A DNA stretch of 39,001 nucleotides from Lachnotalea sp. AF33-28 (lineage in GTDB: Bacteria > Bacillota > Clostridia > Lachnospirales > Lachnospiraceae), in the NCBI RefSeq assembly GCF_003477885.1, contig NZ_QUEE01000018.1, positions 1 to 39,001 on the forward strand. The letters are read 5' to 3'. How positions within the stretch are numbered: the first letter of the stretch is position 1; each line of letters opens with the position of its first letter. This document shows positions 20,732 to 28,695 of this stretch, piece after piece. The position numbers and the translations under genes were made by a program. The notes under the pieces were generated by a model. The model did not search any database. It had not been told where the DNA came from and worked only from the letters and a program-made list of their open reading frames with translations.

Positions 20732-22009
20732 TTGGGACGGGGATCATTTCGGTTAAAAGGACAGATATGTTACAGTCTGGATAAGGATCATATCCGGACG
20801 GTGAAAGAGGGAACCGTGGTATGTGTGGACGGGATATCACAGGGAGTTTTCGAAACGGTGCCGGAGATTTATGAGGGGCTGCCTAAGGAGGATTTCGGTG
20901 ACTGCCTGATCGTGCCGGGTCTTACGGATCTGCATATTCATGCCCCGCAGTATGCGTTTCGCGGGCTGGGGATGGATCTGGAGCTTTTGGAATGGCTGGA
21001 GACGAGGACCTTTCCGGAAGAGGCGAAATATTCGGATCTGGACTATGCAAAGAGGGCGTATACGCTGTTTGCAGAAGAACTTAAAAGGGGAGGCACGGCC
21101 AGCGCCTGCGTGTTTGCAACGCTGCATGTGCCCGCCACGGAACTGTTGATGGAACTGCTTGATGAGGCGGGAATCCGCGCCTTTGTGGGAAAGGTCAATA
21201 TGGACCGCAATTCGCCGGATTTTCTGCGGGAGGAAAGCGCCAGACGGTCAGAAGAGGATACACTTTTGTGGCTGAAGGATACGGCGGATAAATACGCACT
21301 GGTGAAACCGATTCTGACCCCGCGCTTTATTCCCACCTGTTCGGATGAACTGATGGATAGGCTCTGTGGGATCAGTGAAGCTTACGGACTGCCGCTTCAA
21401 TCCCATCTGTCGGAAAACCGGGGAGAGATTGACTGGGTGAAGGAGCTTTGCCCGGACAGCTTATTTTATGGGGATGCGTATGACAAAAGGGGCGCATTGA
21501 AAAGCCCGTCCCGCACGGTTATGGCTCACTGCGTCTGGTCGGGAGACGAGGAGATCAGGCTCATGAAGGAGCGGGGAACCTTTATCGCCCACTGCCCGCA
21601 GTCCAATACGAATCTTTCTTCCGGCATCGCGCCGGTCCGGCGGTTTATCGATGAGGGCATATCCGTGGGGCTTGGCAGCGATGTAGCCGGAGGCGCCTGC
21701 ACCGGCATCTTCCGCGCGATGGCGGATGCCATACAGGTATCCAAGCTTCGGTGGCGTCTTGTGGATGAATCACAGAAGCCGCTGACAGTAGAAGAAGCCT
21801 TTTATCTGGGAACGCTGGGGGGCGGAGCGTTCTTTGGAAATGTGGGGAGCTTTGAAGAAGGTTATGAGCTGGATGCGCTTGTGCTGGATGACAGCCGGTG
21901 CCCGCATCCTTTGGAGCTGTCCTTAAAGGAGCGTTTGGAACGTTTTATCTATCTGGGTTATGACCGGTGCATTGTGGGAAAATATGTGGCCGGCCGGAAA
22001 ATATTTTAA
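20732..22009 (+). CDS. guaD: Guanine deaminase (amidohydrolase)
   Basis: Guanine deaminase converts guanine to xanthine and ammonia. The ~425-residue protein has the metal-binding TDLHIHAPQ motif (HxH), a further His in SHLSEN, VMAHCVWS, and the late Asp in GLGSDVAGG. The block RGLGMDLELLEWLETRTFP is characteristic of GuaD. AGGAGG (20719-20724) is exactly 7 nt from a TTG at 20732, whereas the ATG at 20726 is too close, so TTG is preferred. It is first in an operon with xanthine dehydrogenase and lies behind a purine riboswitch, which supports the substrate assignment. Confidence 0.9.
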   Translation: MGRGSFRLKGQICYSLDKDHIRTVKEGTVVCVDGISQGVFETVPEIYEGLPKEDFGDCLIVPGLTDLHIHAPQYAFRGLGMDLELLEWLETRTFPEEAKYSDLDYAKRAYTLFAEELKRGGTASACVFATLHVPATELLMELLDEAGIRAFVGKVNMDRNSPDFLREESARRSEEDTLLWLKDTADKYALVKPILTPRFIPTCSDELMDRLCGISEAYGLPLQSHLSENRGEIDWVKELCPDSLFYGDAYDKRGALKSPSRTVMAHCVWSGDEEIRLMKERGTFIAHCPQSNTNLSSGIAPVRRFIDEGISVGLGSDVAGGACTGIFRAMADAIQVSKLRWRLVDESQKPLTVEEAFYLGTLGGGAFFGNVGSFEEGYELDALVLDDSRCPHPLELSLKERLERFIYLGYDRCIVGKYVAGRKIF

Positions 22010-22026
22010 TTAAGGAAGGTGAGAGT

Positions 22027-24315
22027 ATGGCTGTTGGGGACAAAATGAAGCGTGTGGATGCGTATGAAAAGGTTACCTGCGGCGCGAAGTACACATCGGA
22101 TCTGGCGCCACAGGGCACTCTGATCGCGAAGGTGGTCAGAAGTACAATCGCCAACGGGCTGGTGAAGAGCTTTGATCTTGCGGAAGCGCTGAAGGTGCCC
22201 GGTGTGGTTAAGATTGTGACCTGCTTTGATGTGCCGGATATCTGTTTTCCGACGTCCGGGCATCCGTGGTCTGTGGAAGAGGCACATCAGGATGTGGCGG
22301 ACCGGAAGCTGTTAAACCGGCGGGTGAGGATATATGGGGACGATATCGCCGCTGTGGTGGCGGAAGATGAGGTGGCCGCGGCCAAAGCCGCCAGACTGAT
22401 CCGGGTGGAGTATGAGGAATATGAACCCGTGATCACCGTGGAGCAGGCTATGGCTGAAGGCGCTCCCGCCATACATGAGGAAAAGCCGGATAATGTGCTG
22501 GCCCATTCCTCTTTTAAAGTGGGCAGCGGAGAGTTTTCTAAGGCGGCAGAAGAGCCCGGGTTATGTGTGCTGGATACGTATTATGATACACAGACCGTGC
22601 AGCACTGCCATATCGAGGTGCCGGTTTCCTTCGCCTATATGGAGCATGATAAAATCGTTGTGGTATCCTCGACTCAGATTCCGCACATCGTGCGCCGTGT
22701 GACCGGGCAGGCCCTGGGGGTTCCCTGGGGAAAGGTGAGGGTGATAAAGCCCTATATCGGCGGGGGCTTCGGCAACAAGCAGGAGGTGCTCTTTGAGCCG
22801 CTGAATGCGTTTCTTACAACTCAGGTGGGCGGTCGTCCGGTGAAGCTGGAGCTGACCAGGGAAGAGACGCTTGCCTGCACGCGCGTCCGCCACGCGATCC
22901 GATTTCATATACAGGCCGCGGTGCGAAAGGACGGCCGCCTGGTGGCGAGAAAATTTACCGCCTGGTCCAATCAGGGCGGCTACGCCTCCCATGGCCATGC
23001 CATTGTTGCCAACGCTGCGAATATGTTCAAACAGCTCTATCAGGATGAAAAGGTCCTGGAATCGGAAGCCTATACCGTATATACCAACATTGCCTCCGGC
23101 GGCGCCATGAGGGGGTACGGCATCCCGCAGTCGGATTTCGCCACTGAGTGCATGATTGACGACCTGGCGGCGATGATCGGCATGGACCCGCTGGAATTCC
23201 GGCTGAAGAACTGTATGCAGGAGGGATATGAGGATCCTCACACCCATGTGGTATTTTTAAGCTATGGGCTGAAACAGTGCATGGAAAAGGGCAGGGATGC
23301 TATCCGTTGGGAAGAGAAGAGGCGCGCGTATGAAAATCAGACCGGTCCTGTGCGCCGAGGCGTCGGCATGGCTATCTTCTGCTATAAGACCGGTGTATAT
23401 CCGATTTCTTTGGAAACCGCTTCCTGCCGCATGATTTTAAACCAGGACGGTTCCATACAGGTGCAGATGGGCGCTACGGAGATCGGGCAGGGAGCCGATA
23501 CGGTATTTACTCAGATGGCCGCCCAGTCCACAGGCATCACGGAAGATAGGATCTACATACAGACTGTTCAGGATACGGATGTCACCCCTTTTGATACGGG
23601 CGCTTACGCGTCCCGCCAGACATATGTCAGCGGCAAAGCGCTTAAGAAGACAGGGACTCTGCTTAAGGAACGGATTCTAAGCTACGCTTCCTATCTGCTG
23701 AATATGTCGGCACAGGTGCTAGACATCGAGAACAACCTTGTGGTGGAGGCAGAGAGCAGAAAGCCTCTGCTTAGCATGGAAGAGCTGGCGACAGAAGCGT
23801 TTTACAGCCTGGATCAGGCGGTGCATATCACAGCAGAGGTCAGCAACCAGTGCAAGGAAAACACATTTTCCAGCGGCGCCTGCTTTGCGGAGATCGAGGT
23901 GGATATCCCTCTGGGCAAAATACGAGTGCTCAATATCATAAATGTGCATGACAGCGGAACCCTGATCAACCCCAAGCTGGCGGAAGCACAGGTGCACGGC
24001 GGGATGAGCATGGGACTGGGCTATGCATTAAGTGAGCAGCTGCTGTACGATAAGAGCGGCAGGCCGTTAAATGACAACCTGCTGGATTATAAGCTGCCGA
24101 CCGCTATGGATACGCCGGATCTGCATGTGGATTTCGTGGAGATCGCGGATCCTACGGGGCCTTTCGGCAACAAAGCGCTGGGAGAGCCGCCCGCAATTCC
24201 GGTAGCGCCTGCGATCCGCAACGCGCTGCTTCACGCAACCGGGGTGGCGGTGAATTCCCTGCCGCTGGAACCGCAGAAGCTGGTGGAGCATTTCAAAAAA
24301 GCAGGTCTCATATAA
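22027..24315 (+). CDS. xdhA: Xanthine dehydrogenase, molybdenum-binding subunit
   Basis: The 762-residue protein is a xanthine-oxidase-family large subunit. The N-terminal a/b hammerhead domain is MKRVDAYEKVTCGAKYTSDL onward. The molybdopterin domain contains GGGFGNKQ, AMRGYGIPQ, GATEIGQGADTVFTQ and, near the C-terminus, GNKALGEPPAIP, whose Glu is the usual catalytic base. It would oxidise xanthine (or hypoxanthine) using the Mo centre and pass electrons to the Fe-S and FAD subunits. The ATG at 22027 has AAGGAAGGTGAG upstream; an earlier in-frame ATG overlaps guaD. The symbol follows the three-subunit bacterial naming. Confidence 0.92.
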   Translation: MAVGDKMKRVDAYEKVTCGAKYTSDLAPQGTLIAKVVRSTIANGLVKSFDLAEALKVPGVVKIVTCFDVPDICFPTSGHPWSVEEAHQDVADRKLLNRRVRIYGDDIAAVVAEDEVAAAKAARLIRVEYEEYEPVITVEQAMAEGAPAIHEEKPDNVLAHSSFKVGSGEFSKAAEEPGLCVLDTYYDTQTVQHCHIEVPVSFAYMEHDKIVVVSSTQIPHIVRRVTGQALGVPWGKVRVIKPYIGGGFGNKQEVLFEPLNAFLTTQVGGRPVKLELTREETLACTRVRHAIRFHIQAAVRKDGRLVARKFTAWSNQGGYASHGHAIVANAANMFKQLYQDEKVLESEAYTVYTNIASGGAMRGYGIPQSDFATECMIDDLAAMIGMDPLEFRLKNCMQEGYEDPHTHVVFLSYGLKQCMEKGRDAIRWEEKRRAYENQTGPVRRGVGMAIFCYKTGVYPISLETASCRMILNQDGSIQVQMGATEIGQGADTVFTQMAAQSTGITEDRIYIQTVQDTDVTPFDTGAYASRQTYVSGKALKKTGTLLKERILSYASYLLNMSAQVLDIENNLVVEAESRKPLLSMEELATEAFYSLDQAVHITAEVSNQCKENTFSSGACFAEIEVDIPLGKIRVLNIINVHDSGTLINPKLAEAQVHGGMSMGLGYALSEQLLYDKSGRPLNDNLLDYKLPTAMDTPDLHVDFVEIADPTGPFGNKALGEPPAIPVAPAIRNALLHATGVAVNSLPLEPQKLVEHFKKAGLI

Positions 24316-24322
24316 AGAAGAA

Positions 24323-24364
24323 GCGCGCTGAAGCGTGCGCATGTCATCAACCTGCGGTTGGTGA
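24323..24364 (+). repeat. Double-hairpin repeat, copy B
   Basis: Stem 1 is GCGCGC/GCGTGC with loop TGAA. Stem 2 is TCATCAACC/GGTTGGTGA with loop TGC. It begins 8 nt after the molybdenum-subunit stop and ends about 8 nt before the Shine-Dalgarno site of the FAD subunit, so it sits inside the operon. Confidence 0.85.
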
Positions 24365-24385
24365 AAAGAAAGGGAGGTGCGGACT

Positions 24386-25273
24386 ATGTATGACATAGAT
24401 AAATATGTACAGGCAGCCGATGTGGACGACGCGGTCCGGGCCCTGACAGCGGATCCGAAGGCCGTAATCATATCAGGCGGCAGCGATGTGCTGATTAAGA
24501 TCAGGGAAGGAAAGCTGGCCGGCTGCTCGCTGGTGAGCATTCACGGGATACGGGAACTTGATGGGGTGAAGATGGAAGAGGACGGCACCGTGGTGATCGG
24601 ACCCTGCACTGTTTTTTCACATATCACCAATAATGAAATCGTACGGAAGCATATTCCGATCCTGGGTGATGCGGTGGATCAGGCCGGCGGGCCGCAGCTG
24701 CGCAACATCGGAACGATCGGGGGGAACGTCTGCAATGGCGTGACCAGCGCGGACAGCGCATCCAGCCTTCTGACTTTAAACGCGGTGTTAAAGCTTTGCG
24801 GGCCTTCCGGCAGCAGGCTGGTTCCCTTGGAGGAATTTTATGCGGGGCCGGGACGCACGGTGCGGGAGCACGATGAGGTCCTGACCGAGATCCGCATCAC
24901 AAAAGATAATTACGAAGGTTTTGGCGGTCACTATATCAAGTACGGCAAGCGTCAGGCCATGGAAATCGCCACTTTGGGCTGTGCGGTACAGGTGAAGCTT
25001 GGTGAGGAGAAAAACACGGTGGAAGATCTGCGGCTGGCCTACGGTGTGGCGGCCCCGACCCCGATCCGCTGCCGCAGGACAGAGGAAACGGTGAAAGGAA
25101 TGCCGCTGACGCCCAAGCTGGCGGATATGCTCGCCGAAGGAGCACTGAAAGAGGTCATGCCGCGCTCCAGCTGGAGAGCATCCAGGGAGTTTCGGCTGCA
25201 GCTGGTGGAAGAGCTGGCACGCCGGGCACTGGCGCAGGCAGTATGCAATGCGGGAGGTGAAATCCATGCTTAA
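24386..25273 (+). CDS. xdhB: Xanthine dehydrogenase, FAD-binding subunit
   Basis: The 295-residue protein belongs to the CoxM/XdhB FAD family. FAD-contact motifs AVIISGGSDVLIKIREG (~30-46) and AGGPQLRNIGTIGGNVCNG (~105-123) are present. A C-terminal CO-dehydrogenase flavoprotein domain includes YIKYGKRQAMEIATLGCAV. It accepts electrons from the Fe-S subunit. The ATG at 24386 lies 8 nt after GGGAGG. Its stop overlaps the start of the Fe-S subunit by 8 nt, indicating translational coupling. Confidence 0.92.
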   Translation: MYDIDKYVQAADVDDAVRALTADPKAVIISGGSDVLIKIREGKLAGCSLVSIHGIRELDGVKMEEDGTVVIGPCTVFSHITNNEIVRKHIPILGDAVDQAGGPQLRNIGTIGGNVCNGVTSADSASSLLTLNAVLKLCGPSGSRLVPLEEFYAGPGRTVREHDEVLTEIRITKDNYEGFGGHYIKYGKRQAMEIATLGCAVQVKLGEEKNTVEDLRLAYGVAAPTPIRCRRTEETVKGMPLTPKLADMLAEGALKEVMPRSSWRASREFRLQLVEELARRALAQAVCNAGGEIHA

Positions 25274-25754
25274 CGTGATCAAAATGAAGGTGAACGGCAA
25301 AGAGGTGGAGCTGGCGGTGGACCCCAGAGAATCCCTGTTGGACACCCTGCGGGACCGTCTGGGCTTAACCAGCGTAAAGAGAGGCTGTGAGGTGGGGGAA
25401 TGCGGTGCCTGCACTGTCCTTGTGGACGGAGAAGCGATCGATTCCTGCATCTATCTGACCATGTGGGCACAGGGCCGCAGCGTGCTGACCGTGGAAGGGC
25501 TGAAAGGGCCAAACGGAGAGTTAAGCCCCATACAGCAGGCGTTTATCGATGAGGCGGCGGTACAGTGCGGGTTCTGTACTCCCGGCCTAATCATGTCGGC
25601 GGTTGAAATCGTAGGTACCGGAAAACGCTACAACCGGGAGGAGCTTCGTAAGCTGATCTCGGGGCATTTGTGCCGATGTACGGGATATGAAAATATATTA
25701 AATGCCATGGAGAGAATTGTGGAAGAAACCTACCGCGCGGTTGGGAAAGAATAG
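25266..25754 (+). CDS. xdhC: Xanthine dehydrogenase, [2Fe-2S] subunit
   Basis: The 162-residue protein has the plant-type ferredoxin motif CEVGECGACTVLVDGEAIDSC and the second [2Fe-2S] motif CGFCTPG followed by CRCTGYENI. It carries electrons from the Mo centre to FAD. The ATG at 25266 follows GGGAGGTGA and overlaps the preceding gene. Small-subunit naming varies between species. Confidence 0.92.
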   Translation: MLNVIKMKVNGKEVELAVDPRESLLDTLRDRLGLTSVKRGCEVGECGACTVLVDGEAIDSCIYLTMWAQGRSVLTVEGLKGPNGELSPIQQAFIDEAAVQCGFCTPGLIMSAVEIVGTGKRYNREELRKLISGHLCRCTGYENILNAMERIVEETYRAVGKE

Positions 25755-25854
25755 AGTTTTGTAACAACATCTGACGGGTCACGCATAGACTATAATAAGA
25801 ACATGCGGCGGATGCCTGCCGGGATTATCCGCGGCAGTGAACCCAGGAGGTACT

Positions 25855-26115
25855 ATGCGGATCTGTGAGCTGAAGCAGAAGGAAGTCATCAATATCTGTG
25901 ACTGCAAACGGTTGGGATTCATTACGGATGTAGAGTTCGACTGCAATACCGGCTGTATCTATGAGCTGATTGTGCCCGGCCCGGCAAAGATATGCGGTTG
26001 TCTGGGAAGGGATACGGAATACATAATTCCATTTAAGAGGGTCAAGCAGATCGGAGACGATATCGTGCTGGTGGATATCAACGTGGAGGAAGCGCTTAGA
26101 AAGTGCAAACTTTAA
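25855..26115 (+). CDS. YlmC/YmxH-family PRC-barrel sporulation protein
   Basis: The 86-residue protein begins MRICELKQKEVINICDCKRL and includes GFITDVEFD and a VPGPAKICGCLG segment. This matches the YlmC/YmxH PRC-barrel family (COG1873) of spore-forming Firmicutes, implicated in sporulation. AGGAGGT lies 5 nt before the ATG. It stands alone, ending at a strong terminator. It supports the view that the organism is, or descends from, a spore former. Confidence 0.85.
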   Translation: MRICELKQKEVINICDCKRLGFITDVEFDCNTGCIYELIVPGPAKICGCLGRDTEYIIPFKRVKQIGDDIVLVDINVEEALRKCKL

Positions 26116-26119
26116 AATG

Positions 26120-26162
26120 GCAGCAGCGGGAGAAATGGTACAGGTATTTCTCCCGCTGCTGC
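26120..26162. terminator. Strong terminator shared by convergent genes
   Basis: A perfect 17-bp stem (26120-26136 with 26146-26162) has core AGCGGGAGAAAT and ends at the stop codon of the convergent AraC gene. It is followed by a short T-rich stretch. Confidence 0.85.
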
Positions 26163-27067
26163 TACTTTATACTGCCGGTTATGTCTTCGGTTTGCGACAG
26201 ATAATTGCTGGGCAGACACTGAAAAAGCTTTTTAAAAGCCTTTAGAAATACGGAATAGTCCCCAAAGCCGCTTTCAGCAGCAGCCTGCGTGCTGGGGCAG
26301 CCGCCCCGGATCAGATCGGCGGCCATAAACAGCCGCTTCTGCAGGATATACTGGTGCAGTGAATAACCGGTTTCTGATTTGAATTTGCGCATCAGATAGG
26401 ATTTGCTGAAGTAAAACCGGGAGGCCAGAAGATCCGCTGTGAGAGAATCGGATAGATGGCTGTTGATGTAGCGGATGATCGCTTCGATCCGTTTGTCGGA
26501 ATGGAGGGCCTGACGGTCTTTGATATAGGTATTGCCCAGATAAATGCGGTTTAACTGTATTAAAAACTGAATCAGAAGGGATTCGGTCAACAGATGGGCG
26601 CCATAACTTCCGGACGGTTCTTCCAGAGCCTTTTCCAGCCCAGTAAGGAGCATAAAGAGGCTGTCCCGTATATCTTTCTTAAGACGAAGCAGATGAAACC
26701 GTTTTTCCCTGGCGGAGCCGAAGCAGGAGGCCAGGTCACATCCGCGGTTTCTGTAGTTCTGTATAAAATCCAGCCTAAGCCACAGGATAATCCTCTCGTA
26801 GGGCTCGCTGCCGTCGACTGAGAGCCTGTGAAGATCATAGCGGTTGACCAGCAGTATGTCCCCGGGTTTTAGAAAATAGGATTTCCCTTCAATGGTGTAG
26901 GTGACGCTGCCGGAGAGAAAGACAACTATTTTATAGAAATCGTGGTAGTGGCTGGAAAATTCGCTGGATTTCTGTTCCCTCAAATGAAAATACCGGAAAT
27001 CCTGGTACAGATATCCCTTTTTCTGGTCTTCCCGAAAGGTGGTGGGTTCCATTTCATGTGAATCCAT
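26162..27067 (-). CDS. AraC-family regulator with cupin sensor
   Basis: The 301-residue protein has an N-terminal AraC cupin (~20-160): HYHDFYKIVVFLSGSVTYTI and LKPGDILLVNRYDLHRL. The C-terminal HTH pair (~195-290) is ADLLASRFYFSKSYLMRKFK with the second at AAAESGFGDYSVFLKAFKK and CLPSNYLSQ. AAGGAG precedes the ATG by 7 nt. This layout is typical of carbohydrate regulators. It is divergent from the DapF-like gene. Confidence 0.92.
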   Translation of the reverse strand: MDSHEMEPTTFREDQKKGYLYQDFRYFHLREQKSSEFSSHYHDFYKIVVFLSGSVTYTIEGKSYFLKPGDILLVNRYDLHRLSVDGSEPYERIILWLRLDFIQNYRNRGCDLASCFGSAREKRFHLLRLKKDIRDSLFMLLTGLEKALEEPSGSYGAHLLTESLLIQFLIQLNRIYLGNTYIKDRQALHSDKRIEAIIRYINSHLSDSLTADLLASRFYFSKSYLMRKFKSETGYSLHQYILQKRLFMAADLIRGGCPSTQAAAESGFGDYSVFLKAFKKLFQCLPSNYLSQTEDITGSIK

Positions 27068-27104
27068 ATAGTTCTCCTTCTGTCAGTTTTTGCTCCCTAT
27101 TCCT

Positions 27105-27133
27105 ATAATAAGATACTATTTGCAATATATCAA
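27105..27133 (-). promoter_or_regulatory. Promoter of the cupin AraC regulator
   Basis: On the minus strand TTGATA (27128-27133), a 17-nt spacer and TATTAT (27105-27110). The start would lie about 30 nt before the ATG. Confidence 0.65.
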
Positions 27134-27220
27134 GATTGATTTACTATATATTTTGCAAAAAGTATTTAGTATACTATCGGTAGATCCTCGGCCATCGGCA
27201 AAAGTCAGCAAATTGCGGAA

Positions 27221-27263
27221 GCACGCTGATGCGTGCGCAGCTCATCAACCTGCGGTTGGTGAC
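27221..27263 (+). repeat. Double-hairpin repeat, copy C
   Basis: Stem 1 is GCACGC/GCGTGC with loop TGAT. Stem 2 is TCATCAACC/GGTTGGTGA with loop TGC. It ends 6 nt before the AAGGAGAA Shine-Dalgarno site of the DapF-like gene, in the same orientation. Confidence 0.85.
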
Positions 27264-27282
27264 ATGATAAGGAGAAACGTTT

Positions 27283-28113
27283 ATGGAGATTATGCTTGAG
27301 AAATATCAGGGATGCGGGAATGATTATTTCATATTGGATCCGAACAAACAGCAGTGTGAACTGACACAGAAGATGATACAGCAGATCTGCAACCGGAACT
27401 ATGGATTCGGTTCGGACGGCATATTATACGGTCCTATCTTTGAAGGGGATAAACCGATTGTGAAAATACTCAATCCTGACGGCAGCGAAGCGGAAAAGAG
27501 CGGCAACGGCGTTAGGATTTTCGCCAAATACTTAAAAGACGCCGGTTATGTGCAGAAGAAATCGGCGGTGGTGCATACGCTGGACGGAGAGGTGGAAGTA
27601 AAATATCTGGATGAGTCCGGCAACCGGATCCGGGCCAATATGGGTAAAGCCAGTTTTAAAAGCAGCGAGATACCGGTGACAGGGCCGGAGCGCGAGGTGA
27701 TCGATGAAGAGATGATCTTTGGCGGCAAGAAGTATTACGCCACCTGTGTATCGGTGGGGAATCCCCACTGCATCCTGCAGGTAAATGAGCTCTCAAAGGA
27801 GAGGATCGAAAAGATCGGCCCGTTCATCGAAACCTCCTCATATTTCCCTAACCGCATCAACGTTCATCTGATGAAGGTGTTAGACCGTAAGAACCTGCAG
27901 ATTGAAATCTATGAACGCGGTGCCGGCTACACGCTTTCCTCCGGCACCAGCGCATGCGCGGTGGCCGCGGCAGCTTACCGGCTGGGCCTTGCGGATACCA
28001 AGGTAAATGTCCATATGCAGGGCGGCAGCATGGTTGCGGAGATCGCGGACAGCGGGGATATCTACCTGACCGGCGATGTGGAGAGAATCGGACGGTTGAT
28101 CTGGGAATACTAA
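27283..28113 (+). CDS. DapF-like protein lacking both catalytic cysteines
   Basis: The 276-residue protein has the two-domain DapF fold: N-terminal YQGCGNDYFILD, the NPDGSEAEKSGNGVR loop, VSVGNPHCI and ERGAGYTLSSGTSACA. Diaminopimelate epimerase needs two cysteines, in the (C)GNG and A(C)GTGACA contexts. Here both are serine: S73 (AGC codon) and S220 (TCC codon). Other active-site Asn and Glu residues and overall length are kept and the frame is intact, so it looks functional but not as a standard two-base epimerase. A different isomerase, lyase or binding role is possible. Annotation pipelines would call it dapF. AAGGAGAA precedes the ATG. Confidence 0.88.
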   Translation: MEIMLEKYQGCGNDYFILDPNKQQCELTQKMIQQICNRNYGFGSDGILYGPIFEGDKPIVKILNPDGSEAEKSGNGVRIFAKYLKDAGYVQKKSAVVHTLDGEVEVKYLDESGNRIRANMGKASFKSSEIPVTGPEREVIDEEMIFGGKKYYATCVSVGNPHCILQVNELSKERIEKIGPFIETSSYFPNRINVHLMKVLDRKNLQIEIYERGAGYTLSSGTSACAVAAAAYRLGLADTKVNVHMQGGSMVAEIADSGDIYLTGDVERIGRLIWEY

Positions 28114-28122
28114 ATAGAAACT

Positions 28123-28176
28123 CCGCCATGAAGAACAGGCGCTCTGCGCCCGGACATTTTTCATGGCGGTTTTTTC
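28123..28176 (+). terminator. Terminator after the DapF-like gene
   Basis: CCGCCATGAA (28123-28132) pairs with TTCATGGCGG (28160-28169), followed by TTTTTT. An inner GGCGC/GCGCC hairpin lies in the loop. Confidence 0.9.
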
Positions 28177-28189
28177 GTCCATATGCTGC

Positions 28190-28218
28190 TTGCGTCGCAG
28201 AACGCGGTGCGTTATAAT
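28190..28218 (+). promoter_or_regulatory. Promoter of the Hpt gene
   Basis: TTGCGT (28190-28195), a 17-nt spacer and TATAAT (28213-28218). The predicted start (~28225) is just ahead of the double-hairpin repeat, which would therefore be the 5' end of the mRNA. Confidence 0.75.
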
Positions 28219-28228
28219 GGAAAGAAGA

Positions 28229-28272
28229 GCACACGGATGTGCGCACAGGTCATCAACCTGACGGTTGGTGAC
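28229..28272 (+). repeat. Double-hairpin repeat, copy D
   Basis: Stem 1 is GCACAC/GTGCGC with loop GGAT. Stem 2 is GTCATCAACC/GGTTGGTGAC (10 bp, one G-U pair) with loop TGAC. It starts about 4 nt after the predicted transcription start and lies 44 nt before the Hpt start codon. Confidence 0.88.
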
Positions 28273-28316
28273 AGTAAAACCGATACGTCGATGTTTCTGA
28301 AAAGGAGAATCAGTTT

Positions 28317-28670
28317 ATGGATATGGAAACGGTATTAAGAAATATAGATTTTGATGAGGCGGCGGTTCTAAACCGGTTTTCCGGCAACAGAGGGCTGATG
28401 GAACGCTTTATCCGTAAATTTCCGCAGGATAAGACCTTTGAGCAGCTGCGCAGTGCGGTGGAAGAGAAGAACAGTGAGATGATGCTGGTGGAATCCCATA
28501 CGCTGAAAGGAATTTCCGCTAATCTGGGATTTAATGCGCTGTATGAGGCCTGCTCCAGGATGGTGAGTCATCTTAGGGGAGAAGAGGTGGAAGCGGCACT
28601 GAATGATTATGAGGATCTGGAGAGGGAATACCAAAAGATCACGGAATGGCTTTCCAAACTGGATGCTTAA
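28317..28670 (+). CDS. Orphan histidine phosphotransfer (Hpt) protein
   Basis: The 117-residue, all-helical protein has the Hpt signature ESHTLKGISANLGF with the phosphorylatable His61 (HxxKG). Hpt proteins relay phosphate between hybrid kinase receivers and response regulators, but no kinase or receiver gene is in the window. AAAGGAG precedes the ATG. It has its own promoter and a structured leader, and is followed after 25 nt by the GH13 gene, so the two may be co-transcribed. Confidence 0.88.
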   Translation: MDMETVLRNIDFDEAAVLNRFSGNRGLMERFIRKFPQDKTFEQLRSAVEEKNSEMMLVESHTLKGISANLGFNALYEACSRMVSHLRGEEVEAALNDYEDLEREYQKITEWLSKLDA

Positions 28671-28695
28671 CTAAATCGGTTAGCGGAGGGAGCTT

